A stretch of DNA of 64,000 nucleotides, taken from the NCBI GenBank assembly GCA_018266175.1, contig JAFEAY010000012.1, positions 32,533-96,532 on the forward strand, read 5' to 3'. Of this stretch, positions 1 to 9,047 are shown in pieces (positions within the stretch are counted from its first letter, which is position 1; each line of letters opens with the position of its first letter). Source of the stretch: Candidatus Dependentiae bacterium (lineage in GTDB: Bacteria > Babelota > Babeliae > Babelales > RVW-14). A program made the translations under genes and the position numbers. The notes under the pieces are model-generated. The model had not been told where the DNA came from. It worked only from the letters and a program-made list of their open reading frames with translations, and did no database searches.

Positions 1-975
1 ATAAGAAAAAAGAGATATGTTTAGTGTTTTTTCAAGGCTGGTAAAATAATGCCACAAATCCTCGCGCGATTCAGCTTTTTTGTACAAAAAGGCAAGAAGC
101 TGCGCGTAGGGGGTTAGTGGTAAATACCCCTGCGAATTCTGAGTTGTAAAAAATCCACACTGATCCAAAGACGCTATGAGCGTTTCAACAAAAATAGTTG
201 TTTGTTTTTTTAGATCGTTTCGTTTGATATTTTCTGCGTCGTTATTAAGTTTTGTAATTTCTCGTTCAAGACTTTTTATAGCTTGAGTAATTGCTTGATG
301 ATTGTAATGACGGAGCTCATTTTCAGAGATAGAAAAAATGGCAAGATCACCCCACTCTAATTCAGGTATTTTTTGCGATTCATCAAAAAGTTGCCCGGGA
401 GCAAGTTTCCCAATCTCTTTTGGGCTCATTTTACAATTTTTAATCAAGTGCCCTTTAAATTGCCCTAAAGCTTTCTCAATAATATTTTTTTGGGAAACTA
501 AATGCTCTTTTTCTTGTATCTTGTGATCCAAAACTTCACAATGTTGAGTAAGCGCAAAAAGCGCTTCTGATTTCCAAATTTCTTTGCAGAGAGTTTCTTG
601 CAGAAAATTTTCGTTAACAATATTTGAACAACGAGCAACTTCTAAACATCCTATTATCGAACCAATAACCGCAGGGGTTAAATAGCGAGCAATCTTTTGA
701 TCATGCTGAGCAATATCCAGTATCCCCTGGATATCGTGAAACAAAAGGCGAGCTAGACGCTTGGTTGCATCAGGATTGGCAAGCTCAGTGTAATGCTCCA
801 GAATAAGGCCAGATTCCCACCAAATCACTCCATGAATGGGAGAAAGGTGTTTAAATTCTTGTTTAAGGGGCTGAAAGGTTCCTTTGAGTTCTGTAATATC
901 AAAACAATTTGCCTGATTGGCTGAAAGCAACAAAATTGGTAGTAAAAATAGTATTAATTTTTTCAAAAGTTTCAT
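1..975 (-). CDS. Secreted hypothetical protein, 3' end outside window
   Basis: I do not recognise this protein. The frame stays open for 325 codons from an ATG at 975 to the window edge, so the C-terminus is missing. A purine-rich GAGGGG lies about 9 bases before the ATG. The first 24 residues form a signal peptide: Lys near the start, a run of Leu/Ile/Phe, then SANQANC before the mature part. The mature part is largely helical and charged, with no motif I can name. It is divergent from the PEP-synthase-like gene at 1216, sharing a 240-base intergenic region. Likely exported; function unknown. Confidence 0.75.
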   Translation of the reverse strand, partial: MKLLKKLILFLLPILLLSANQANCFDITELKGTFQPLKQEFKHLSPIHGVIWWESGLILEHYTELANPDATKRLARLLFHDIQGILDIAQHDQKIARYLTPAVIGSIIGCLEVARCSNIVNENFLQETLCKEIWKSEALFALTQHCEVLDHKIQEKEHLVSQKNIIEKALGQFKGHLIKNCKMSPKEIGKLAPGQLFDESQKIPELEWGDLAIFSISENELRHYNHQAITQAIKSLEREITKLNNDAENIKRNDLKKQTTIFVETLIASLDQCGFFTTQNSQGYLPLTPYAQLLAFLYKKAESREDLWHYFTSLEKTLNISLFSY

Positions 976-1102
976 AAGAATAACCCCCTCATTTTTAATG
1001 GCGTATTACAGATTAAAGTACCAAAGATAAATAATAAGTCAAATTGAATTAAAAATTGAGAAATTATCAAGATAAAGGCTTTAAATAGGTACTTTATGGC
1101 CT

Positions 1103-1131
1103 TTGTCGACTTCAGATAAATATTTTATACT
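1103..1131 (+). promoter_or_regulatory. Candidate sigma70 promoter for the giant secreted protein
   Basis: TTGTCG (1103-1108) and TATACT (1126-1131) are separated by exactly 17 bases. They lie about 85 bases before the start codon of the gene at 1216, in an AT-rich divergent intergenic region. The match is to the sigma70 consensus; transcription is inferred. Confidence 0.4.
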
Positions 1132-1215
1132 AGATAATATAATTTATTTATTGGCTCTTCACGCATAACCGCGTTACCGAATGGGCACGATCAAAACAAT
1201 GGAGGTTGTTGCGAT

Positions 1216-4200
1216 ATGAGTATTTCTTTCTGGCAGCATGCCATATTCTTTTTCACGACGCTCTGCGCATCTGGGCTTCATGCAGATGTTGCAGCTCCAT
1301 TACCATTGCTCAATCATGCGGCACATCATAATTTTAGTAAAAGAGAAGTTGTAAAAACACCACTTCTTCAAAAATTAAATCTTGATGTTGTTCAACATTC
1401 CGCTCATGAACGTTTTGGCTCAAAAACCGCACATTTAATGGAACTTGAAAAAATTCTTAAGCCTGTAGTTTTACCGCACAACTACAAAGGACTCGTGCCG
1501 CCATTTCTAGGAGTCGCTGATGATGAAATGGTATCATTTTTAAATTATGACGAAGTCTGTAACATTGAAGAAGAATGGCAAGAAAAAATTATTCCACTCA
1601 ACCAGCAAGTCTTCGATAAAGAACTTTTTCTTAAACGGGTAGGAAAAATTGGCAGACTAATTTACACAATCTTTTTTGACTATTCTGAAGAGCGCTTCTT
1701 TGAAGAAACACCACTTTCAAGAAAGCTCAAAAATTTTATAGAACCTCGTGCAGCTTCTGGAAAATTCATCACTGTACGCAGCTCAGGGAAAGAAGACACC
1801 GATACGGTTACTAACGCTGGCGGCAATGAAAGCAAAGAAATTGTCAAAGCAGATATCTCTTCAGTTCTCAAAGCAATGGGCGCTGTGCCGGCCTCTTACT
1901 TCAGTCAAAAATCATTTGCCCAACGTATTGCTGAGAAGGATGATCAGCTCTTTCAACGCCCACTCCTCTCTGTCCTTATTCAAGAAGTTGTTGGTGAATT
2001 TGATGGCAACATGGTTGCCGGGGGTGTTGCATACACCCAAGAGAACCTAGGCAACACTCCTGGTGTTGCACTGGTACAAGCGACACACGGTCACTGCAAA
2101 GCCGTCGTCGATAGCGTTTTTCCAAGCGATACTTTTTATCTGCACAACGATGGCACCGCAGTCAGCCTGCTTGCGCGTAAGCCTGCTCGGTTTGCACCTG
2201 AAGCTGCAACTGCACAATTAAATGTTGTTACTAATGACAAAGCTCTTACCAAATCGTACTCACTTGACCACGAAGCGCTGGAAGCACTTTCGGTTACGCT
2301 TCAAGCTATTCATGAATTTTACGGCAAGCCAATGGACGTCGAATTTGTAATCGATCAAAAACAAAAAATAGTATGGATTGTTCAAGCTCGACCACTTAAA
2401 CAACTTAATCCAAACACTATTCCAACATACATCAATCCAGCAACTATTGCTCAGCTCGAGCACAACAAAATAATCAGGTGTACAAAGGTCAATCAAGATG
2501 ATGGAACGGTTCGTCATATCACCGATCCAAAAAAAATTATTATTGCGCACAAGCTCGACGATGCACTCATGCTCTATCTTGATGAGATGAAATCTGAACA
2601 AGTAAAGGCAGAAATTGTGATTGTACAAGGCAATGCTCAAGCAACATCACACGCCGCAGCGACGCTCAAAGGATGCGGCGTTGCAATCTTATGCACGCCA
2701 GAAATCGATCAAATCAAAGAAATGTTAGCATGCGAAAAGCTATCACTCTTTATCGATTTACAACAGGCACTTATTATCAATGGATTATCTGAAGAAACTT
2801 TGTACCATCAAGATCTTGAATCACTAACACACCAAGGCGTTATCTCTCTTGGCAGGTTCAATCACCCTATTCCAAGCATACTTTCTGTTGCTCCTCTTCA
2901 GGGACCCTTAACACGCTTTGCAACAACTGATGCGTCGCTGTGCAAGCAAACGTTACAAAACCTTGTGGAACAACTCAAAGATGGCGATGCGCCGCAAGCG
3001 CTTGAAGCGCTTACTCAAATCCAGACGATCGTTCAAAACGAAATTGATAATTTATACACGTTCACCGAGCAACGCGGACTCGCGGCAACACAGGCACTCA
3101 AAAAACTGTATCCACTTGCTCTGAACCTTGAACAAATCTATCACCTTGTGCATGAAAAAATTGGCACCCCACCTCGGTCGCTTGAACGGCTGTATCCCAT
3201 TGCATTACTTGAAGCGCTGCTGTTTCAAGAAAAGCGTATTGGCCTTGTAAGAAATTATTCTTTTCAAAGTGTTATGAACCAATTTCAAGAGGATCTGGAT
3301 TTTATAGCAAAATATAACAATCAAACATTTTGTAATTACACAGCAGTTAAAATTGCTCGCTTAGGATCACAGCAGGCACTCACGTCAACCATTGCTGACC
3401 AGTGGGTACAAGTGATTGCCCAGCAATCCGAACACAAGCTTGCTCAGAAGGCACCTGTTATTATGTTTTTTGAAAAATTTAAGATACTGCCGCTCTTTAT
3501 CAATATGATGTTTTCTACGACTAAACCAAAAAAATTTGATACGTTTTTTAAATCAATTGCTCATGAGTTCAAGAAGAACAAAGAGTTTTTTGAGCAATTA
3601 ATGCTGGTTAAAAAAGAAATCGATGTAATTGATATCGACGAATGGCAAAAGCCTGAAAGTTTCACCCGCCTGTTTGACCAACTCAATAATGTACTTGTCC
3701 CCTTTTGTACATCGCAAGAGTTTAATACCCATGCAACACACAACGCGGAAAAACTTTCAGCGCTTGCAACACTATCGCTGATGGAAACAATGATCAGTTA
3801 CGTTGACCTTGCAACCAAAGCGGTCAAAAGTCGAGTCTGCCAAAACGGCACCCAAACTCAGGAAAAATGTGTGCAGTTCAAGCAGCTCCTTGAGTCGTAC
3901 CTCCTCCTGCTTGAAGCGTGGACCCCGCACGCCGAAGGGCTCCTTACATTGCACTCAAATTATCCACTTAAAAAATACCTAGAAGGCCTTAGGAGGATCT
4001 TCAACTGCATGATACCAAGTGACGCGCAATGCAACCCATCCAAAGATTTTAACGTTGCAGCCGCTGCGCTTGGCAGTGCCGCCGACTTTTCTCGCTGCCA
4101 GCCACAAACACTTGAAGATTTTTTTACCACGATACATCAGAGTCTTTTAAATATTTTGGGCGCATTGATACGTAATACCATCGATTGTCAGTGGGCACAA

Positions 4201-6789
4201 TCCACAACTACTCCCTCCACATCAAATACACGAAAACTCAGTAAGCGTGATAATTTGATAGCATTTCTTACAAAAAATACAATTTCGGGTGGCTACTTTT
4301 CAAAGGTTGTTAATGCGTGCCTGCTAGGAAATCTAGTAGAATTCATTAAACCCCAGCCGCACAAGGAGCATGATGTTTCTCACAAGAGCCCTCTTGATGT
4401 CGGCTTAATTTTAGGGACCATCTTACGAAATATTGAATGTTTTGGAAGACTTTCTCCATCACTCACCGGTATTGCATGCACCGCTGATACAACTGAGTAC
4501 ACGGTTAATATACCTCTGCGAAACCATAGCTTATCAATAAAACTTGTGACTCCTCACCAAACGGACACAATGCGGGTTAATATACGTTTTTATGGCATTC
4601 GCGAAGAACGGTGGCACCACATTAACACGTATGTTAATCTAGCTTCAAAGATTTATGACTACGCACTGGATGAGACCGCAACAATACTTAACAAAAATGG
4701 CATCTCATTTTCACTGCTTCTTAAACCTGGAATTGATTCTGAAAAACTTCATGTAATGATAAAAAACACCGTCTTGATTACATTTAATGAAGATGAGGTT
4801 TTTTTACAACACTTGATTAAAGATCTTTTATTAAACAATATTCAGAAGCTTGCATCATTAAATTTATTGAATGGAATGTTTATTAAATGCTGCTTACCTG
4901 AATATTCTTCTTACTACTCAAGCACATTAATAAAGCCTGAAGAATCTATTGCTCAAATCAAACGCATGTTCAGCATATATGCAGACAGCACACCTTCAGA
5001 TGAAGAAATTCTTCATGAGTATATTCAAGCTCTCTGCAGCACTGGCAGATATATCAACGAACGCGATCTCTATCAACTTGTGCTTCTGGCTCAAGAATAT
5101 CCAGAAATCAGCTCAGAAAATAAAACGCTCATCAAGAAACGTATTTTAAAAATTATGAAAGAAAATCGTTTTTATTTTTATTCTGGCAATGGCGAAATGT
5201 CAAAGATTTTCTCTCAACTGCTTGACTATATTGCACTCAACACAGGCGAAGATTTTACAGAAACTCGAGAAGCATTTTTTGAAAAATTCTTATTAGATAA
5301 CAGCCTTTCACGCAAAACATGTGAATTTCCGGAGCTCTTTGAGCACTGGATATTTGAAAGACATTTCAAAAAGCTCGCCGCGTTTCCAGAATTGGAAAAA
5401 GAGTTTTATCGCTATGTTTCTTGTGATGACCGTTGCAAAAAGCTCATCAAACTCTTTGTAGAAAGTGGAATTTATGACGAGGAAGATCCGCATAACACCC
5501 TGACTCGAATGAAGCCCATACTTGCCATGAAAGATCTACACACAATTAGCATCGATCCACAACCAGCATCAGAGCAAGATATCTTGCACGAGTATATTCA
5601 AGCACTCTGTTCATCGCAGTATAATTCGTACGGCAAACTTTATCAGTTATTTGTGATTAACCAAACATGCCCTGAAATCAGCCAAGAAGATAGAAAGCTC
5701 ATCAAAAATCAGATAATTTACCTTGCTGATAGAAATTACTATTATCATGAAAAGAAGGCTTTCGACCTACTGCTCAGTTTCTTTGAAGCAAATTCAGATG
5801 AAGATATGTCATGGGATCGAGAACGTTTTTTCAAGCGCTATTTTTTAGAAAAGATAAACTTTAATCAGAAACTTGGACAAAATGCTTTAGAAAAATGCGC
5901 CATTAACCTTGCATCTACTTTTAGTGTTTTTAAGAAAAATGTAAAAAAGCTCAAAAAATTTCCTGCACTCGAGCAAAAGTTTTTCGGTTATATCAATCGA
6001 GAGTTAATCAAATACATTCTGCATAACAGTAAAACTAATAGCATGCTTCCGCGTGAAGTCCTTGCTTATATTAAATCTTTACTCGATTTGTTCCCAAATT
6101 CACCATCGCAAGAAGAAATTCTTCACCAATATATTCAAGAATTATGTTCACCAAACCAAACCAGTTCATGGTACCACCTTTATCAACTTCTTATCCTTGA
6201 TCAAGAATTTGCTGCAATCAATGCGGGCGATAAAGAGCTTATCAAAGAACGTATTCCTCAACTTATACGTTCTGATATGTATTTTGTCCTTTCGCCAGAA
6301 ATTCTTAAATATTTTGCAGATAACGTGAATCCTGAAACTTTAGAGCTTCGCCAAAAACTATTTGAGAAGTACTTTTTAGACAAAGAACTTGCAAGAAAAA
6401 AGTCGGTTCCTAAAAAAAGACTCTTTTCCCGTAAGCCCTACGCAGAAATTGAAACACTGAGCCCTCTTGATAAAAACATGCTTGAACTTGCAAAGTTCCC
6501 TGAGCTTGAAAAATATTTTTATCAGTACGCTTTTGAGCACCAAATGGCAACAGAAGGTTGTACAACAGATTTTATATCTGATCTTTTCAGGCAGTTCCCC
6601 TGGGCTCATTTCTTAACTCAAATGCTAGAATCTGAAAATGCAATTAACAAGCTTCTTGAACATACACACGGCAATGACCAAGCAACCTTTGAGCTCTTTG
6701 AGTACCTCTTTAAAGCTGATTATCCAAAAAGCCAGGGAGTCTGCGGCAACAGGTACCAAATACGCCTGGGAACTGGAGCAGCTGCTTGA
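1216..6789 (+). CDS. Giant secreted PEP-synthase/PPDK-like protein with C-terminal repeats
   Basis: The 1,857-residue protein starts with a signal peptide (first ~24 residues, ending near LHADVA) and has GGAGG upstream of the ATG. Residues ~60-395 resemble the ATP-grasp nucleotide-binding domain of pyruvate phosphate dikinase/PEP synthase: VRSSGKEDTD near 187 and the family's QARPL motif at 390-394. Around 460-500 is a phosphohistidine-type swivel domain with ATSHAAA, His479 in the position of the catalytic His. The PEP/pyruvate TIM barrel is not seen. The rest is helical, and residues ~1258-1790 hold three ~165-residue repeats, each starting EEILH-YIQ-LC and ending with a FPELEK-FY-type motif. 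The layout recalls rifampin phosphotransferase-like dikinases that phosphorylate another acceptor, but export makes a host-directed role possible. Substrate unknown. Confidence 0.75.
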   Translation: MSISFWQHAIFFFTTLCASGLHADVAAPLPLLNHAAHHNFSKREVVKTPLLQKLNLDVVQHSAHERFGSKTAHLMELEKILKPVVLPHNYKGLVPPFLGVADDEMVSFLNYDEVCNIEEEWQEKIIPLNQQVFDKELFLKRVGKIGRLIYTIFFDYSEERFFEETPLSRKLKNFIEPRAASGKFITVRSSGKEDTDTVTNAGGNESKEIVKADISSVLKAMGAVPASYFSQKSFAQRIAEKDDQLFQRPLLSVLIQEVVGEFDGNMVAGGVAYTQENLGNTPGVALVQATHGHCKAVVDSVFPSDTFYLHNDGTAVSLLARKPARFAPEAATAQLNVVTNDKALTKSYSLDHEALEALSVTLQAIHEFYGKPMDVEFVIDQKQKIVWIVQARPLKQLNPNTIPTYINPATIAQLEHNKIIRCTKVNQDDGTVRHITDPKKIIIAHKLDDALMLYLDEMKSEQVKAEIVIVQGNAQATSHAAATLKGCGVAILCTPEIDQIKEMLACEKLSLFIDLQQALIINGLSEETLYHQDLESLTHQGVISLGRFNHPIPSILSVAPLQGPLTRFATTDASLCKQTLQNLVEQLKDGDAPQALEALTQIQTIVQNEIDNLYTFTEQRGLAATQALKKLYPLALNLEQIYHLVHEKIGTPPRSLERLYPIALLEALLFQEKRIGLVRNYSFQSVMNQFQEDLDFIAKYNNQTFCNYTAVKIARLGSQQALTSTIADQWVQVIAQQSEHKLAQKAPVIMFFEKFKILPLFINMMFSTTKPKKFDTFFKSIAHEFKKNKEFFEQLMLVKKEIDVIDIDEWQKPESFTRLFDQLNNVLVPFCTSQEFNTHATHNAEKLSALATLSLMETMISYVDLATKAVKSRVCQNGTQTQEKCVQFKQLLESYLLLLEAWTPHAEGLLTLHSNYPLKKYLEGLRRIFNCMIPSDAQCNPSKDFNVAAAALGSAADFSRCQPQTLEDFFTTIHQSLLNILGALIRNTIDCQWAQSTTTPSTSNTRKLSKRDNLIAFLTKNTISGGYFSKVVNACLLGNLVEFIKPQPHKEHDVSHKSPLDVGLILGTILRNIECFGRLSPSLTGIACTADTTEYTVNIPLRNHSLSIKLVTPHQTDTMRVNIRFYGIREERWHHINTYVNLASKIYDYALDETATILNKNGISFSLLLKPGIDSEKLHVMIKNTVLITFNEDEVFLQHLIKDLLLNNIQKLASLNLLNGMFIKCCLPEYSSYYSSTLIKPEESIAQIKRMFSIYADSTPSDEEILHEYIQALCSTGRYINERDLYQLVLLAQEYPEISSENKTLIKKRILKIMKENRFYFYSGNGEMSKIFSQLLDYIALNTGEDFTETREAFFEKFLLDNSLSRKTCEFPELFEHWIFERHFKKLAAFPELEKEFYRYVSCDDRCKKLIKLFVESGIYDEEDPHNTLTRMKPILAMKDLHTISIDPQPASEQDILHEYIQALCSSQYNSYGKLYQLFVINQTCPEISQEDRKLIKNQIIYLADRNYYYHEKKAFDLLLSFFEANSDEDMSWDRERFFKRYFLEKINFNQKLGQNALEKCAINLASTFSVFKKNVKKLKKFPALEQKFFGYINRELIKYILHNSKTNSMLPREVLAYIKSLLDLFPNSPSQEEILHQYIQELCSPNQTSSWYHLYQLLILDQEFAAINAGDKELIKERIPQLIRSDMYFVLSPEILKYFADNVNPETLELRQKLFEKYFLDKELARKKSVPKKRLFSRKPYAEIETLSPLDKNMLELAKFPELEKYFYQYAFEHQMATEGCTTDFISDLFRQFPWAHFLTQMLESENAINKLLEHTHGNDQATFELFEYLFKADYPKSQGVCGNRYQIRLGTGAAA

Positions 6790-6832
6790 ACAGCATGCGT
6801 ATGTGCTTGCATAAATTGACAGCTAAACTCAA

Positions 6833-7762
6833 CTACGCGCTTGGTCGAGGTTGAATATTTAATACGGGGCATGGACGAGACTTACTAGTATTGTTCCCGC
6901 AACTTACAACATGTCGTGCCGCTTGGGCAATATCATCCGTAAAAATATCACATTGTTCACAGTAATGAATATTTTTTTCTGGATGCATCTTCCCTGCATG
7001 CAAAGCAAAAAACTTCTTATTTTCTACATCAAAAAGACCCTTTGCTTCAAAATCAATACACCATGGACATCGTAAATGCTCGCCAAAGCAATGCACCTCA
7101 AGCTCAGTTGCTCCTGGAAAGCTTGTAGAACACACTGCACAAATATGCTCATAGCACTCAGACGCTTCATCTAAATTTTCACCAGATAAGAACTCCGTAA
7201 ACATCAAACTCTGATCATTAAATAACTCATCCAAACAATTCGCCTGCGGTTGTAATGGATGAACCTGAGTGTTATGAAAATTTTGTTGGAATATTGAAGT
7301 ATAAAACTCTTGCTTAATTTGAATATTAACCACATTTGAAGAGTTATGACTTTGTTGCAACCTTGGTTGCTGCATTTCTGGCCTAAATTGACAGCATGAC
7401 TTATGCCTATTCAGCTCATCAATACTCTTAGTCTTAATGCTCTTACAATAATCACAAAGCTTATTACCATGGGTTGTTCTACATCGCATATGACTTGCAA
7501 GTTCAAATCCTGAACTAAACTGAATAACACAATCAAGGCAAATATAATGAAATATCATCAAGTGACTTCTCAACGATTCTCTCTGTGTAAAGGAGCGATT
7601 ACAACACTCATATGAGAATTCTTTCCCCTCTGCAAAATCATCATAATATTCTTGTAATTGGTTGCAAATTTCAGTGTTATAATGCTGCATGGAAAAGAGT
7701 GGTGATGAACTAAGAATAACAATAAAAAAAGAAAGTGCTTTTATAAAAGAGGTTGCTTGCAT
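6833..7762 (-). CDS. Secreted C2H2 zinc-finger-like protein
   Basis: A 309-residue protein with an N-terminal signal peptide (hydrophobic stretch ~8-24, ending PLFSM). The mature part carries about six Cys/His modules of the eukaryotic C2H2 type: for example C75-x2-C78 with H91 and H98, C103-x2-C106 with H120, then HICAVC...H-x4-H, RCPWC...H-x4-H and YCEQC...H-x4-C near the C-terminus. The first module has adjacent Cys residues and looks degenerate. A Gln/Asn-rich linker separates two clusters. C2H2 arrays are unusual in bacteria and more so behind a signal peptide. The gene is convergent with the giant PEP-synthase-like gene. A second protein of this kind lies at 18368. It could bind host nucleic acid or protein; that is inference. 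Confidence 0.7.
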   Translation of the reverse strand: MQATSFIKALSFFIVILSSSPLFSMQHYNTEICNQLQEYYDDFAEGKEFSYECCNRSFTQRESLRSHLMIFHYICLDCVIQFSSGFELASHMRCRTTHGNKLCDYCKSIKTKSIDELNRHKSCCQFRPEMQQPRLQQSHNSSNVVNIQIKQEFYTSIFQQNFHNTQVHPLQPQANCLDELFNDQSLMFTEFLSGENLDEASECYEHICAVCSTSFPGATELEVHCFGEHLRCPWCIDFEAKGLFDVENKKFFALHAGKMHPEKNIHYCEQCDIFTDDIAQAARHVVSCGNNTSKSRPCPVLNIQPRPSA

Positions 7763-7868
7763 ATAATCCTTATTTGATATTTTTTATTTAACGGGATGCA
7801 AGAATACTATGTTTTGAGATGATATACAAATTCTATTTGACTCAACCGCAACTTTATCGTGAGTATTG

Positions 7869-8117
7869 TTACTTTTTTTTCTTGATGATGCTTTTTCTTG
7901 CTTGAGTCACAAAAGAACCCCAGCGCTTTTCAAGATGCTTATCCAATGACTGTATCTTCAAATCCTTAGTCATTACTTTGAGCAAGACAACTTCCAAAGC
8001 CTCAAAAACCAAACTGAATGTTCCAAGTTTCTGATCTAAGTAAGCGATATATTCTCTTTTCTCAATGCTTTGTTTTTTAGGTGCTTCTTTTCTTGCAAGC
8101 TCTGCTACTTTTGACAC
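7869..8117 (-). CDS. Small basic hypothetical protein coupled to the ABC ATPase
   Basis: An 82-residue Lys/Glu-rich protein I do not recognise, ending in a run of lysines (SIIKKKK). It begins with GTG inside the last codons of the ABC ATPase gene, overlapping it by 13 bases, with GGAG seven bases upstream of the GTG. That arrangement suggests translational coupling. There is no signal peptide or membrane segment. A helical central part (FEALEVVLLKV) could mediate protein contacts. It may be spurious, but the ribosome-binding site and unbroken frame support it. Confidence 0.5.
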   Translation of the reverse strand: MSKVAELARKEAPKKQSIEKREYIAYLDQKLGTFSLVFEALEVVLLKVMTKDLKIQSLDKHLEKRWGSFVTQARKSIIKKKK

Positions 8118-8797
8118 ATCAAAACTCCATTTTCCAAATGGTACACAACTTCCATTTTTTCAAAGACCGCTTCGTCGTGCGAGCAAATAATCAACCCCAT
8201 ACCCCATTCACGCTGGCAACGCAGAAACAATTCAACAACTCGAACAACATTTGTAGCATCAAGGCTCCCAGTTGGCTCGTCGGCAAGCAGAAAGGCCGGT
8301 TTATTAAAAAGAGCTCGGGCAATTGCAACCCGCTGCTGTTCACCACCAGATAATGTTCCAGGGAGTGCATTATGCTTATCTGTAAGACCGCAGTAGTCAA
8401 GCAACTCATCCGCGCGTTTTCTAGCAAGCTCCTCAGACATGCCGGCAACAAGGCCCGGAAGCTTAACGTTTTGTATCACTGATAATTCTTTAATTAAGTA
8501 ATGAAACTGAAAAACAAAGCCAATGTGCTGATTAAAAAATGCGTCACGCTTTGAACCCTTGAGTGAAAAAATATCAGTTGGGCCATAGTGAATAGTTCCA
8601 GAAGTTGGAGTATCAATCCCTCCAAGTAATTGGAGAAAGGTTGACTTGCCACTCCCCGAAACACCGGTAATGGCGTATGACTTGCCTGATTCAAAGTGAG
8701 TCGTTACCTCTTTGAGCACAGGCAGGACGCGATCGCCCTGCTTATATTCCTTTACCAGCTTGTGCACGCTTATTTCAAATTTTTGATTATTGTCCAT
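8105..8797 (-). CDS. lolD: LolD-type ABC transporter ATP-binding protein
   Basis: A 230-residue ABC ATPase: Walker A GVSGSGKST at 45-53, Q-loop region FVFQFHYL near 94-101, signature LSGGEQQ at 149-155, Walker B FLLADEP at 169-175, H-loop His207. The sequence belongs to the LolD/MacB/FtsE group. LolD powers LolCE, which extracts lipoproteins from the inner membrane for transfer to the outer membrane; lgt and a lipoprotein protease also lie in this window, which fits. No permease gene flanks it, so it is an orphan here. The exact substrate cannot be fixed, and another export system of the same group is possible. Confidence 0.75.
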   Translation of the reverse strand: MDNNQKFEISVHKLVKEYKQGDRVLPVLKEVTTHFESGKSYAITGVSGSGKSTFLQLLGGIDTPTSGTIHYGPTDIFSLKGSKRDAFFNQHIGFVFQFHYLIKELSVIQNVKLPGLVAGMSEELARKRADELLDYCGLTDKHNALPGTLSGGEQQRVAIARALFNKPAFLLADEPTGSLDATNVVRVVELFLRCQREWGMGLIICSHDEAVFEKMEVVYHLENGVLMCQK

Positions 8798-9047
8798 TTT
8801 TCAGTATCCCTTACGTCTAGTCACCCGCCAAGTAAATGCTTATAAGTCCAGCCAGATCTTACTTTAGTTTTTTTCCACTTGCCTTGTCAAACCAGCATCC
8901 CCTATTCTTGAAATAGAATGACAGCGAAGACTTTTATTTTTCAGTAGATCGACCCAAAGATACCTTACAACAACTCAAAAATAAATATTTTCCTCGATTT
9001 ATTCGACTTGTTAGTCGCACAGTCTGTCAAGGGGGAAGGGGACATTC

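Noticed and set aside
338-526. 62-residue plus-strand frame
   Set aside because: It lies antisense inside the partial secreted gene at 1-975, has no ribosome-binding site and looks like a shadow frame.
8885-8930. Sigma32-type promoter before lon
   Set aside because: CTTGAAA is present near 8909, but no matching -10 sequence stands at the right distance.
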